DNA from: Nematostella vectensis
Taxonomy: Eukaryota; Cnidaria; Anthozoa; Actiniaria; Edwardsiidae
NCBI RefSeq assembly: GCF_932526225.1
Contig: NC_064042.1
Location: 12,535,040-12,599,039 of the forward strand
Reading direction: 5' to 3'
DNA: 64,000 bases
This document shows, in pieces, positions 10,661-22,371 of the stretch. Below the pieces are notes generated by a model. That model worked only from the letters and a program-made list of their open reading frames with translations. It had not been told where the DNA came from and did not search any database. A program made the translations under genes and the position numbers. The stretch's first letter is position 1; the number at the start of each line of letters is the position of its first letter.

Positions 10661-12427
10661 ATGGTCATAGTCCGGTTCTCCGTCCCAAACTGCGAGTTTG
10701 CCACCGACGACGTTTCTGAAGCCCTGGCTATTACCCTTCTTACGAATCACGGACTCGCCCACCAGATTACACCGCCTCCCGTCTTAAGACCTACCCCAGC
10801 GCCTGCTCCCCGTGGCCCTAAACTCGAGCGCCCAAAAGTGGACATTGGCGTATCCACCGAAGGATAAAATGTCTTCACTCGCCGCTGGCAAGTTTTTCGC
10901 ACTGGATCTGGCATCGATGACGACTCAGCGCCTTCCCAATTATTCCAGTGCGCAGGTACTGAGCTCGGCGACAGTTTGTTGAAAGCAAACCCGGCTGCCA
11001 CCTCAAGCTCCCTGCAAGACCTCCTAGCTGCTATGCGATCCCTCGCCGTCATCCCAATCGCAACGGGTGTCCTACGCGCCGAGCTGCTGCAGATCCGCCA
11101 AGAACGCGACGAGCCGTTCCGCGCATTCTCTGAACGGGTACGCGGTAAGGCCGAGACGTGCTAGTTCGAGGCAGGGTGCGAGTGCGGAAGAAACCTCGAC
11201 TACACTGACCACATCATCCGCGATGTCCTGCTAAACGGCATCAACGACCCAGACATCCGCCGGGAGGTACTGGGTACCAAGAACATCTTTAAAACCCTCG
11301 TTAATGACGTCCTCGCACTGGTCGAGGGTAAAGAGATGGCTCGGAACGCGCTACCATCGTCGTCCTTGTCCGCCATCTCGTCTTACCCACGGCAGCAAAA
11401 ACCTCCCTCAAACAACCCCCCAGCAGCCCCTTCGCAACCTGACAGGGCCAGGCAGGCTGCCTGCCCGGATTGCCGCGCTCTTTTCCACGTATTTTTGGAA
11501 GGGACCAGGGGCTGGAACAGCAAGCCACACCAGACGTGCATCACGTGCCACCGATCCCGCCGCCGCCGCCACCGGCCACAACAACCACCCCATGCCCAAA
11601 AGCCTGCAGTCCAGACAGTGGAGTCAGAGCCGATATCTCAGATTGCAGCGCTCCACGACAAAGAAGCCAACGCTCCCCCACAACACACGCCCACCACCCA
11701 TGGCACTGTGCACAACCCTACCGCTGTCACGCTTGATCACCATGTCTTCACCAAAGGCGAGTGGAAACGAGCACGCCTCCGCGCACACCCAGCCGTCCCG
11801 ATCACCGTGTCGCTCGATAAGCAAACCACAACCAGACATAGCCACTCTGCACGCAATTCGTCTCTCCAAGCTGAGGTCTCGGCCATAGCGGACACTGGCG
11901 CACAATCTGACCTGTGGTCTCTCGCAGAATTCCTGGCATATGGCTTCTCGCTGGAGGACCTCTTCCCGGTACGCCTCGACTTCACCGCCGCCAACCGCTC
12001 GCCAATCGCCATCGATGGAGCGTTCTTCGCCCGACTGTTGACGATCACTCGTGACGGTGAAGCAGTGTCTTGCCGCTCAATGCTATACGTAAGCGGCAGC
12101 GTCCAAGCCATGTACTTATCGTACGAGTCCATGCTTAACCTGGGCATCTTATCACATGGCTTTCCCTCCGCCGAGCCCCTGAAGAACCCAACCGACGAGC
12201 ACACCGATGACTCAGTCACCCCGCACAGACCCCTGACAGTCAACTCCACGCGAGCAGTCAACGAGGGCTGCAGCCAACCCGACAACACAGCGGGCACATG
12301 CTCGTGCCCCCAGCGCATCGCCGCCCCCCCCCCCACGCCCTCCAAAGCTACCATTCGAATGCACACCAGAGAACAACGTAAAGATGCGGGCCTGGCTGCT
12401 GGAGCGATATGCCTCCTCCACATTTAA
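10661..12427 (+). pseudogene. Ty3/gypsy gag and aspartic protease, broken
   Basis: One frame runs from ATG 10661 with in-frame stops at 10865-10867 and 11162-11164. It contains a capsid-like region (FRAFSERVRGKAETC, then HIIRDVLLNGINDPDIRREVL), a CPDC...CITC zinc-binding segment (about 11460-11550) and a retropepsin core with AIADTGAQSDLWS near 11890, where DTG is the catalytic triad. The frame ends at 12425-12427, after an 11-C run at 12324-12334. The polymerase continues in another frame, so the run is probably a slipped homopolymer. Confidence 0.85.
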
Positions 12428-15103
12428 CACCTGCCCCCACCACGCGCTACCCTGCATGAAGGGGCCGCCAGTCGAGATCCACGTGGACCCTACCGCAACC
12501 CCGAAAGCATGCCACACCCCCGCCAATATCCCCCTTCATTGGCAGCAACAGGTATACGACGACCTCCTACGTGACGAAGCCCTGGGCGTGATCGAACGCG
12601 TTCCATATGGCGAACCCGTGACATGGTGTCACCGCATGGTGATCACACGGAAGCAGAATGGATCGCCACGACGCACGGTCGACCTCTCGCCACTCAATAA
12701 ATTTTGCCAACGGGAGACATTCGCCATGGAGTCTCCGTTCCACCTCGCGCGACGCGTCCCGATGGACACCTGGAAAACCGTGACAAATGCCTGGAACGGC
12801 CACCACAGTGTTCCCCTCCGCGAAGCAAATCGACCTCTCACGACCTTCATCACACCATTTGGGCGCTGGCGTTATACTAGGGCGCCGCAAGGCTTCCTCT
12901 CATCGGGAGATGGATATAACCGCCGCTTCGACGCCGTTCTATCGAGCTTTGAGCGCAAGGAACGTTGTGTCGACGACACAATACACTACGAATCCGATCT
13001 GGAACAGCATTGGTGGAGGACCATCGACTTCCTCACCCGCGTTGGTGAAGCCGGCATCGTGCTTAACCCGGAGAAGTTTCAGTTTGCGCAGAAAAGCGTA
13101 GACTTTGCGGGCTTCCGCATCTCGGAATCCACCATCGAGCCCCTCCCCAAATACTTGGATGCCATCCGGGACTTCCCTACTCCGATCTCTACGACTGACA
13201 TCCGAAGCTGGTTCGGCCTCGTAAACCAAGTGTCGAACTATGCACAGCTACGCGACATCATGGCGCCATTTAAGCCTTTCCTGAGCCCGCGCTGCAAGTT
13301 CTCCTGGTCATCCCAATTGGAAGAGGCATTTCAGGCGTCAAAAGCGGCCATTATCCAGGCCATACGCCAAGGCGTGGAGATCTTTGACATGCAGCGACGC
13401 ACTTGTCTACGCCCCGACTGGTCGCAACGTGGCATCGGTTACTTCCTGCTGCAGCAGCATTGTGAATGCCCTTCTGACGTCCCCGACTGCTGCCCTGGGG
13501 GATGGCGTATCACCCTGGCCGGCTCGCGCTCCCTACTCTCGGCTGAACAGCGCTACGCAGCAATCGAAGGAGAGGCCTTAGCCGTAGCTTGGGGATTAGA
13601 ACAAACCAAGTACTTCACACAAGGCTGCGACAATCTCCTCGTCGTCACCGACCATAAGCCGCTCGTGAAGATATTCGGCGACCGCACCCTTGACGAGATC
13701 ACCAACACACGTCTGTTCCGCCTAAAACAGCGTACCCTTTAGTGGCGTTTCGACATCAAACATCTGCCTGGGACAAGTAACCTTGCAGCTGACGCAGCAT
13801 CTCGACACCCGTCACCCACAGACCCTGACTGTCACTCCTCAACGGGATCGCCGAGCACCCCCGACATGGTAGAAGCAGCACACATGGCATCCATTTGCGA
13901 CAACACTCAGGACATCAGTACCATATCATGGCCCCTCCTCGCACAAGAAACAGCCTCTGACACGTCGCTTAGCAACCTCCTTCAACAGATTGAACACGGA
14001 ACGACAACTGCTGACAGCCGCGATCCTGATCTCGCACCCTTTGGGCCCATCCGTGATTCTATCTATGCACATGAAGGGGTCCTCTTGTACCAGGATCGCG
14101 TCATTGTCCCCACCTCTCTCCGTCCCCGTGTTCTTCTGCACCTCCACGCAGCCCACCAAGGCACCTCGTCAATGGAGCAACGTGCTCGCACAATAATCTA
14201 CTGGCCAGGAATGGCAAGGGACATCCGTGCCATCAGAGAACGCTGTTCAGACTGCAATAGGAATGCACCATCACAAGCTGTCACCCCTCCCCTACCATCG
14301 CCGCCACCGTCTACCCCGTTCGAGGCGGACTTTGCCGACTTCTTCGACTACGGCGGGCATCACTACTTGGTCGCTGGCGACCGCCTCTCAGGGTGGGTAG
14401 AAGTGTTCGGTTCAAAAGTGGGGACCACCCTTGCAGGCGCTGCCGGCCTGACTCGCCATCTACGCTCCCTCTTTGCCACGTTCGGCGTACCGGAAGAGCT
14501 TTCCAGTGATGGGGGACCCGAGTTCACAGCAGGGGTCACACAGGACTTCCTCCGAGCATGGGCGTACTCGTGTGTCATCGGGCGTACCGTGTGTCATCCG
14601 CGCACTTCCCCCAGTCTAACGGACGGGCAGAGGTGGCCGTTGAAACGGCCAAGCGCCTCCTTATGTCAAACACTGGTCCGGCGGGTAGCCTCGACCATGA
14701 CCGTTTCCTACGCGCTATGCTGCAGCTACGCAACACACCTGACCCAGACTGCAACGTCTCGCCCGCTCAGATTATCTTCGGTCGCCCCCTGAGGGACAAA
14801 CTCTCTTTCGGCAACAGACTAGAGAAGTTCTCCAACCCTCACATCAGACCACTCTGGCGCGAGGCGTGGGCTGCCAAGGAAGACGCCCTCCGCTCCCGTA
14901 TCACGCGTACTGCTGAGACACTGAAAGAACATTCGCGCCCACTAAGACCGCTTGCCGTCGGCGAGAGGGTCTTCCTCCAGAACCATCAAGAAAGAAACCC
15001 TAACAAGTGGGACAGGTCGGGAGTTGTAGTTGAGCCTCCAGGCCACGACCAGTACCGTGTCAAGGTTGACGGGTCCGGACGCCTAACCCTACGCAATCGT
15101 TGA
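12335..15103 (+). pseudogene. Ty3/gypsy reverse transcriptase, RNase H and integrase, broken
   Basis: RT fingers and palm include RRTVDLSPLN, the RAPQGF block and CVDDTIHY as the catalytic YxDD-type box near 12970. Motif A reads KTVTNAWNG, so the usual first catalytic Asp is Asn. RNase H shows LRPDWSQRGIGYFL, IEGEALAVAWGLE and VVTDHKPL. An in-frame TAG at 13740-13742 interrupts before the tether (FDIKHLPGTSN). Integrase has an H-H-C-C finger (HLHAAHQGTSS...CSDCNRN) and the D, D, E residues in FEADFADF, SSDGGPEF and NGRAEVAVE. The frame changes near 14566, and the product would end at 15103 (TLRNR). Confidence 0.9.
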
Positions 15104-15553
15104 TTTCTACGGGCTTACACTCCAGCCTCTCCAGACATCAAGCCACCGCCCGCGGTAGCAACACCTCCACACCAACCTTGTCACACATCAGAGCAGCGAC
15201 AACGGTCTCAACGCCCCCCAGCAAAGGACACCTACGGCGACGCCCTCGCCATCTGAGTTGGGATCACCAGAAAAGTCTCCCTTCGCAGACTCTGATCCAG
15301 TGGGTCCCGCAGCTCCCGCCCACCACCCTCACTACAGCCCTGCCGAGTCGGCGTGTGCACCACTTCCAAACAAAGAGCCTCCAGTGTCCCCTCCGCAACA
15401 GGAGAAGGCAGCGGCACCGCAGCCGCAGCTGCACTCCCCACGTCCATGCCGCGCACGCCGACCGCCAAAACGTTACGAGCCTGAGACTGCTGAATGGTAC
15501 GAGCCGTAAGTCCGTCTATCTACGGTCGCCCGTAGCCTCCCGGACTGGGGGGA
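15104..15553. other. Ty3/gypsy 3' internal region
   Basis: Proline- and serine-rich coding-like sequence (about 15232-15509, several open frames, none recognised) and a polypurine tract (GGACTGGGGGGA) lie directly before the 3' LTR. The region may encode a decayed C-terminal extension of the polyprotein. Confidence 0.5.
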
Positions 15554-15831
15554 TGTAGAGATTACCGCTGACCACTCTCGTTCCCAGGACTATGGGACGT
15601 GTGGAGAAAACAATATGGCGGACTAAGGTTGACTTCACGAACTATACACCGCTTCACTGGGTCTAATCCACCGGTTTTTACCCATTTATAGTCGTAAGAG
15701 TCTCCTGTGTTTTGTTTATTACCTCTTTCATGTTATTCAAACGATTTATTGTTATCTATCTTATCATTGTCAGAACGACTTCAACATCTTTGTCAATAAA
15801 TTGAGTTGTCATCGAGGAGTATTTATCTTCA
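15554..15831 (+). repeat. 3' LTR of the Ty3/gypsy element
   Basis: It has the same ends and length as the LTR at 10329-10606. The TSD GTATG follows directly. Confidence 0.95.
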
Positions 15832-15836
15832 GTATG

Positions 15837-16435
15837 ACCATTCAATTAAGGTCTCAGCTGCATATGTTTCTCTATAGTATAGATATGGAAAGAGTATCTA
15901 TCTCAGTTTGCCGATGGTTAAGAAAGCAGCTAGCCTAAATTTAAGCTAAATGTGCTAAATAAAAAACGCTATAACCTGGATAAAAATAATACTTAGCAGG
16001 AGAAATAGGATAACACTTGACCAACTTTAGAAACTTTACAAACAACACCGATACGTGACATAACTTAAAATCCTATTTACGTTTTTACTGTGAATATATT
16101 TTTTGTGTGAACGCCCGACTGGTCTAAGTAGAACTTAAAACGAAGTAACAATGCATTCATCTGTTATGCTGTATGAGCACCCAATTAAGTTCTCTGCTGC
16201 AGATTCTTAAAATTATTTCTATCACTTCTAATCTCTACAATAGTCAATATATATATTTATATATATTACATTTTATTTTATATATATTACATTTTATTTT
16301 ATATCTAATATATATTTCATAACAATAAAAAATACCCCGAAATCATATTTAAAAAATTTTTCAGTTAAAAACCTGTTTTTTTTATATAGTGGCGATAAGG
16401 TAGTTGCGACTGTGTATGTTACTTGTGTATTGCAG
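15837..16435. repeat. Spacer fused directly to intron 3 of the next lectin unit
   Basis: Spacer blocks run to the CTCTGCTGCAGATTC motif near 16205 and then jump straight to the TTAAAATTATTTCTATCAC segment that normally lies in intron 3. A deletion has therefore removed exons 1-3 of this unit. No gene is seen. Confidence 0.75.
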
Positions 16436-16737
16436 CTAACACGTGCTTGGGGCGTCCAAGTGTGTTTCGCCTTTGTGAAAATCGCCAAGGTACTCTACGG
16501 TGTCCAAAGGGAAAGGTCATCGTGGTGGCGTACGCGAACTACGGTCGCACGGCTAAAGGAGTGTGCCGACACAATTCGATAAAAACCACTTGTTGCTACT
16601 CCAGGAAATCCAAGATCCTTATTCGCAAAGCGTGCCATGGAAAAAACAAATGCGCACTCAATGCGCGTAACTCCGTCTACGGCGACCCATGTTATGGTAC
16701 CTACAAGTACATCGAGGTCCTTTATCACTGCGTCTGA
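16436..16737 (+). pseudogene. SUEL lectin gene, copy B, exon 4 only
   Basis: The acceptor TGTATTGCAG precedes an intact exon encoding the complete lectin domain, ending TGA at 16735-16737. It has YANYGR, KTTCCYSRK and YGDPCYGTYKYIEV. No exons 1-3 precede it, because the unit is deleted between 15837 and 16210. The open frame is fully preserved, so the loss is recent or gene conversion keeps it clean. Confidence 0.8.
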
Positions 16738-18368
16738 GTAAGCACGCTGTAATGATTGGTCCTCATTGAGGATGAAAAATGATTGGTCAATAAAAGAGTG
16801 AACATTTCAATTGAGTTGGATATTATTCTCCCCTAGCCTCCTCCGGAGGCGTCTCGAGTGATTTGGGAAAAAAGGCGTTTTTCGATTTCGGGCTTCCTGT
16901 GGCATGTTCAAGTAAGAGTGGGGCCTGGGTTAGGGGGAAAGGTTTTTCGCCATAGAAACCCCAATTCATAAAAATACTGAAAAATTATAAATGGAAAGCA
17001 AACTTGCATATGCATATCTTTGTAAAGCTACATTAAAGAAGGCCAATCCCGAGTCCATTTTACGCTCCTGCACAATGCCGACTCACGCATAAAGGAACCC
17101 ATTTCCATCGGCTAATTTAAGCAAGATATTTTTAATAAAATATCATTAATTATGTGTTACACTTAAATCGTTATTTTGAAGTTTTCTCAATCTGCTAATA
17201 GTAATGAAAAAAACTAGCTGAATTTAAACTAGCTGTGCTAAATAAAAAAAGGAACGACAATCTGGGTATAAGAACTACTTGGCGGGAGAAATAAAAAAAA
17301 AAGATCTGAGCAACTTCAGAAACTTGACAATTCCTATACATGGCATAATTTAAAGTCCTATTTAAGTTCTGCTCTGTGAGCATATTTTCATGTGCACGCC
17401 CTACTGTTTTAAGTAGACCCTATAGCAAAATAAACAATGCATTCATCTGTTATGCTGTATGAGCATTCAATTAAGGTCAAATTAAGGCATAATTTAAAGT
17501 CCTATTTACGTTCTGCACTGTGAGCATATTTTCATGTGCACGCCCTACTGTTCTAAGTAGACCCTATAGCAAAAAAAACAACAACAATGCATTCATCTGT
17601 TATGCTGCATGAGCATTCAATTAAGGTATCAGCTGCATATGTTTCTCTATAGTATAGATATAGAAAGAGCATCTATCTCAGTTTGCCGATGGTGAAGAAA
17701 GCAGCTAGCCTAAATTTAAGCTAACTGTGCTAAATAAGAAACGCCATAACCTGGATAGAAATAATACTTAGCAGGAGAAATAAGATAACACTTGACCAAC
17801 TTTAGAAACTTTACAAACAACACCGATACTTGACATAACTTAAAGTCCTATTTACGTTCTGCACTGTGAATATATTTTTCGCGTGCACGCCCGACTGGTC
17901 TAAGTAGAACTTAAAACAAAGTAACAATGCATTCATCTGTAATGCTGTATGAGCACCCAATTAAGTTCTCTGCTGCAGATTCCTCTCGATAGTACAGAAA
18001 GCATCTATCTGAATCTGCCGATATCAATGAAAAAAATAACTAGCTAAATTACACTAGCAGTGCTTGGCGGGAGAAATAAGAACAACTTCAGAATCTCGAC
18101 CATTCCGATAATGACCTATTTACGTTGTGCACTATGAACATATCTTTCGTAAGTATCCCCTACTGGTCTAAGTAGACCTTTAAACAAAGAAACAATGCAT
18201 TCCTCATTATGCATTCCTTTTATGCGCTAAGAAACCCCCTTAGGGAATATTTGTGCCTGATAGCATAAAGGGATCCAGCTCAAGACTTATTTGTCAATCG
18301 GACGAAACACATCCCAAGTAAAGAACTTCCAGAACAACTCTTGACAGCCGGTAGACTACTCAAGCAAC
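16738..18368. repeat. Lectin-unit spacer: 3' UTR, internal blocks and promoter
   Basis: After the AATAAA signal come a stretch shared by all units and then four related sub-blocks (about 17160-17460, 17460-17610, 17610-17970, 17970-18230). Each contains a GTGCACGCCC- or TATCCCC-type motif, CTGGTCTAAGTAGA and ATGCATTC. A CATAAAG TATA-like box lies near 18264, about 100 bases before the ATG. No other gene is seen. Confidence 0.7.
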
Positions 18369-20754
18369 ATGAAGTTACTTGTCCTGACTGTGCTATGCTG
18401 CATTGCATTGGCAAGTTGTGTTCCTGATGCCCATGATAATGAGGAAGCTAAACCTGCTTCAACTCAAAATGAAGAGCTCTTGCAAGACGCCCCAGAAGTT
18501 GATGAAACCTCTGGAGAAATGAAGGAAGGTATGACATCTTAAAACCAGAGTACGTAGACATAGAGGAAACTTTGAAGAAGATAATACTGGAGTTATGAGA
18601 TCGAAAAGAGAGTAAAGGCTGGGGGCCACATATTCTTGTTTTCTTCTGCCAGAACGTCTAATTCCAATCTAAAGTTAAGGCCGGGCTCTTTTTACTTCTG
18701 GAGCACATTAAGGCCTGAAAATGTTCTTAAAGTATCGGAAAGGAATTACACAAATTTTCCACAATATTTCCACTGTGTTTATTTTATTGGTGATTTGTTA
18801 CAGATATCTCATTGGTAGTGGAAGATGATGATGAAAACGAAGAGGATGGAGATGATCGTAGGAGAAATCGTATGTAGAGTTCATTGAAATGAGGGATAGG
18901 GTTAGGGTAGGAAAGAAAAAAATAGATGATGAATAACTAAGTTGCAAAGCAAGGATTTACTTCTTACCTCTTAATTTTGTCTATAATCTCAGAGGCGAAC
19001 ATGATATTTCTGAAAAGCTTGGGGGAGAAAACACAAGTAGCATATGGCGGGAGTGAAATTTTAGACGGCTACCCTTATATTTTAATCAGACCAATCCCAT
19101 ACTGAATTCTGCAAGAAAAAGTTTTATTAGAAGAGACTATAAGAGTCTCTGGTGGACTCAGTCAATCCTTGGTTATCACACCTAGTGAAACAGCGCTACC
19201 AGCTGTCACATAATTTGTAGTTTAAGTATTTGTACCAAAGGTTTAAAATCGGTTGCTGCTACGGGATGCAATGAAATGTTGATGTGGCAATGTGATGATG
19301 CTAACTGTCTGTCCTTTTTTAAAAGTTGGGTTGAGCAACAAATGCCTCAAGACACTCGATAAAGGTAGGGTAGATTTTAAGCCACACCGTCAAATCACAA
19401 CTCCCTGGTCAAATTTATCGCGAAGAACTTTAAATGAGAAACGTTACTTACTTGATTTTTTTCCATTAGTTCGTGTGTGTAATAATGCAGGCCGACACGG
19501 TCACGCGGTAACCAATAAGAAAGAAAAAGACTGCGTTGTTATGTGATTCTCCTTGGCCTTCGTATTTTTCTTCGCCATTTTTTAACGGGTAAATTCTAAA
19601 TGCAATTTAAAAAAATGAATTAAATAGATACGAAGGAGAAACTCATCGTAAAATAAGATAACTGCTCAACAAAATAGGAAGAAATTATTGACAGTAAGTT
19701 TTCAAAGCTGTTTAATTGAATGACAAGTAACGAGGTCAGTGTAACGTGATAATTAATCCATTTGACTTGATGTGTTATACAGGAGTCGTAAGGATGATGT
19801 CGCTTCTAAGCTACGTCAACCGAGAGTTTGGGAAACTCAGAAATCAAATGAACGCTTGTAACAAAGGTCAGAACACTTTAGAACACAAACAACCCAAACA
19901 AAATTATCAAATTTAACGCACTTACCTTTTCAAATTTGATGCTCATCATTTTTAATCAATTTTGATTAAAATATGTTTTATTTTATTACACAAGTTAAAA
20001 GGAAACATTTTAACCTAAAAATAGTTGCGGAACAATTCTATTGGAAAAGTAATTTTCCTCTAAATAAGAGGAAAATAGAGAAGGTACGCCCTGATTGCAA
20101 AAGAGGTGGAATTGAGGTGAAATGACCCTCTACTACGAAAGCAATGTTGTGAAGTTTCGTAATAATGAAAAATATATATTTCTGTGCTTTTATTGGTTCA
20201 TTTGGGTGTTTTTTGGTTATATTCTTTCGATTTTTAAAATTATTAAAATTATTATCACTTCTAATCTCTACAATAGTCAATATATATATATATATATTAC
20301 ATTTTATTTTATATATATATATATAATATATATTTCATAACAATAAAAAATACCCCGAAATCATATTTCAAGAATTTTTCAGTTAAAAACCTGTTTTTTT
20401 ATATAGTGGCGATAATGTAGTTGCGACTGTGTATGTTACTTGTGTATTGCAGCTAACACGTGCTTGGGGCGTCCAAGTGTGTTTCGCCTTTGTGAAAATC
20501 GCCAAGGTACTCTACGGTGTCCAAAGGGAAAGGTCATCGTGGTGGCGTACGCGAACTACGGTCGCACGGCTAAAGGAGTGTGCCGACACAATTCGATAAA
20601 AACCACTTGTTGCTACTCCAGGAAATCCAAGATCCTTATTCGCAAAGCGTGCCATGGAAAAAACAAATGCGCACTCAATGCGCGTAACTCCGTCTACGGC
20701 GACCCATGTTATGGTACCTACAAGTACATCGAGGTCTTTTATCACTGCGTCTGA
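18369..20754 (+). CDS. Secreted SUEL/galactose-binding lectin, copy C (complete, four exons)
   Basis: Exons are 18369-18528, 18804-18869, 19783-19866 and 20453-20754, all with GT-AG borders and phase 1, giving 203 residues. Residues 1-17 are a signal peptide (MKLLVLTVLCCIALAS). Residues 18-71 are very acidic, with a DDDENEED run, and end in RRRNR (72-76), a likely processing site. Residues 77-103 form a basic amphipathic linker. Residues 107-202 are a SUEL/rhamnose-binding-type lectin domain with YGR at 139-141, DPC at 187-189 and KYIEV at 194-198. These lectins bind galactose or rhamnose and act in defence, agglutination, egg coats or venoms. The role here is not known. Cys156 is an extra cysteine absent from copies A and D. 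AATAAA is at 20806-20811. Confidence 0.9.
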
Positions 20755-22371
20755 GGAAGCACGCTGTAATGATTGGTCCTTATCGAGGATGAAAAATGAT
20801 TGGTCAATAAAAGAGTAAATATTTCAATTGAGTTGGATATTATTCTCCCCTAGCCTCCTCCGAAGGCGTCCCGAGTGATTTGGGAAAAAAGGCTTTTTTT
20901 GATTTCGGGCTTCCTGTGGCATGTTCAAGTAAGAGTGGGGGCCTGGGTTAGGGGGGAAGGTTTTTCGCCATAGAAACCCAAATTCATAAAAATACTGAAA
21001 AATTATAAATGGAAAGCAAACTTGCATATGCATATCTTTGTAAAGCTACATTAAAGAAGGCCAATCCCGAGTCCATTTTACGCTCCTGCACAATGCCGAC
21101 TCACGCATAAAGGAACCCATTTCCATCGGCTAATTTAAGCAAGATATTTTTAATAAAATATCATTAATGAGGTGTTACACTTAAATCGTTATTTTGAAGT
21201 TTTCTCAATCTGCTAATAGTAATGAAAAAAAATAGCTGAATTTACACTAGCTGTGCTAAATAAAAAAAAGGAACGACAATCTGGGTATAAGAACTACTTG
21301 GCGGGAGAAATAAAAAAAAGATCTGAGCAACTTCAGAAACTTGACAATTCCTATACATGGCATAATTTAAAGTCCTATTTAAGTTCTGCTCTGTGAGCAT
21401 ATTTTCATGTGCACGCCCTACTGTTCTAAGTAGACCCTATAGCAAAATAAACAATGCATTCATCTGTTATGCTGTATGAGCATTCAATTAAGGTCAAATT
21501 AAGGCATAATTTAAAGTCCTATTTACGTTCTGCACTGTGAGCATATTTTCATGTGCACGCCCTACTGTTCTAAGTAGACCCTATAGCAAAAAAAAACAAT
21601 GCATTCATCTGTTATGCTGTATGAGCATTCAATTAAGGTATCAGCTGCATATGTTTCTCTATAGTATAGATATAGAAAGAGCATCTATCTCAGTTTGCCG
21701 ATGGTGAAGAAAGCAGCTAGCCTAAATTTAAGCTAACTGTGCTAAATAAAAAACGCCATAACCTGGATAAAAATAATACTTAGCAGGAGAAATAAGATAA
21801 CACTTGACCAACTTTACAAACAACACCGATACGTGACATAACTTAAAGTCCTATTTACGTTCTGCACTCTGAATATATTTTTCGCGTGCACGCCCGACTG
21901 GTCTAAGTAGAACTTAAAACAAAGTAACAATGCATTCATCTGTTATGCTGTATGAGCACCCAATTAAGTTCTCTGCTGCAGATTCCTCTCGATAGTACAG
22001 AAAGCATCTATCTGAATCTGCCGATATCAATGAAAAAAATAACTAGCTAAATTACACTAGCAGTGCTTGGCGGGAGAAATAAGAACAACTTCAGAATCTC
22101 GACCATTCCGATAATGACCTATTTTCGTTCTGCACTATGAACATATCTTTCGTAAGTATCCCCTACTGGTCTAAGTAGACCTTTAAACAAAGAAACAATG
22201 CATTCCTCATTATGCATTCCTTTTATGCGCTAAGAAACCCCCTTAGGGAGTATTTGTGCCTGATAGCATAAAGGGATCCAGCTCAAGACTTATTTGTCAA
22301 TCGGACGAAACACATCCCAAGTAAAGAACTTCCAGAACAACTCTTGACAGCCGGTAGACTACTCAAGCAAC
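20755..22371. repeat. Lectin-unit spacer between copies C and D
   Basis: This is the same architecture as 16738-18368: polyadenylation signal, a common 3' flank, then sub-blocks at about 21180-21490, 21490-21635, 21635-21965 and 21966-22225, and the CATAAAG box near 22266. No gene is seen. Confidence 0.75.

Larger units (their letters stand above)
10329..15831 (+). mobile_element. Full-length Ty3/gypsy LTR retrotransposon, TSD GTATG
   Basis: Two 278-base LTRs (TGTAGAG...ATCTTCA) enclose gag-protease and RT-RNaseH-integrase coding sequence in the Ty3/gypsy order. The flanks carry the 5-base duplication GTATG (10324-10328 and 15832-15836), inside the host motif that elsewhere reads ATGCTGTATGAGCATTC. 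A purine-rich tract (GGACTGGGGGGA) precedes the 3' LTR. The LTRs differ at about a dozen sites, so the insertion is not very recent. Coding frames contain stops, a C-run frameshift and a lost RT aspartate, so it is not autonomous. Confidence 0.95.
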
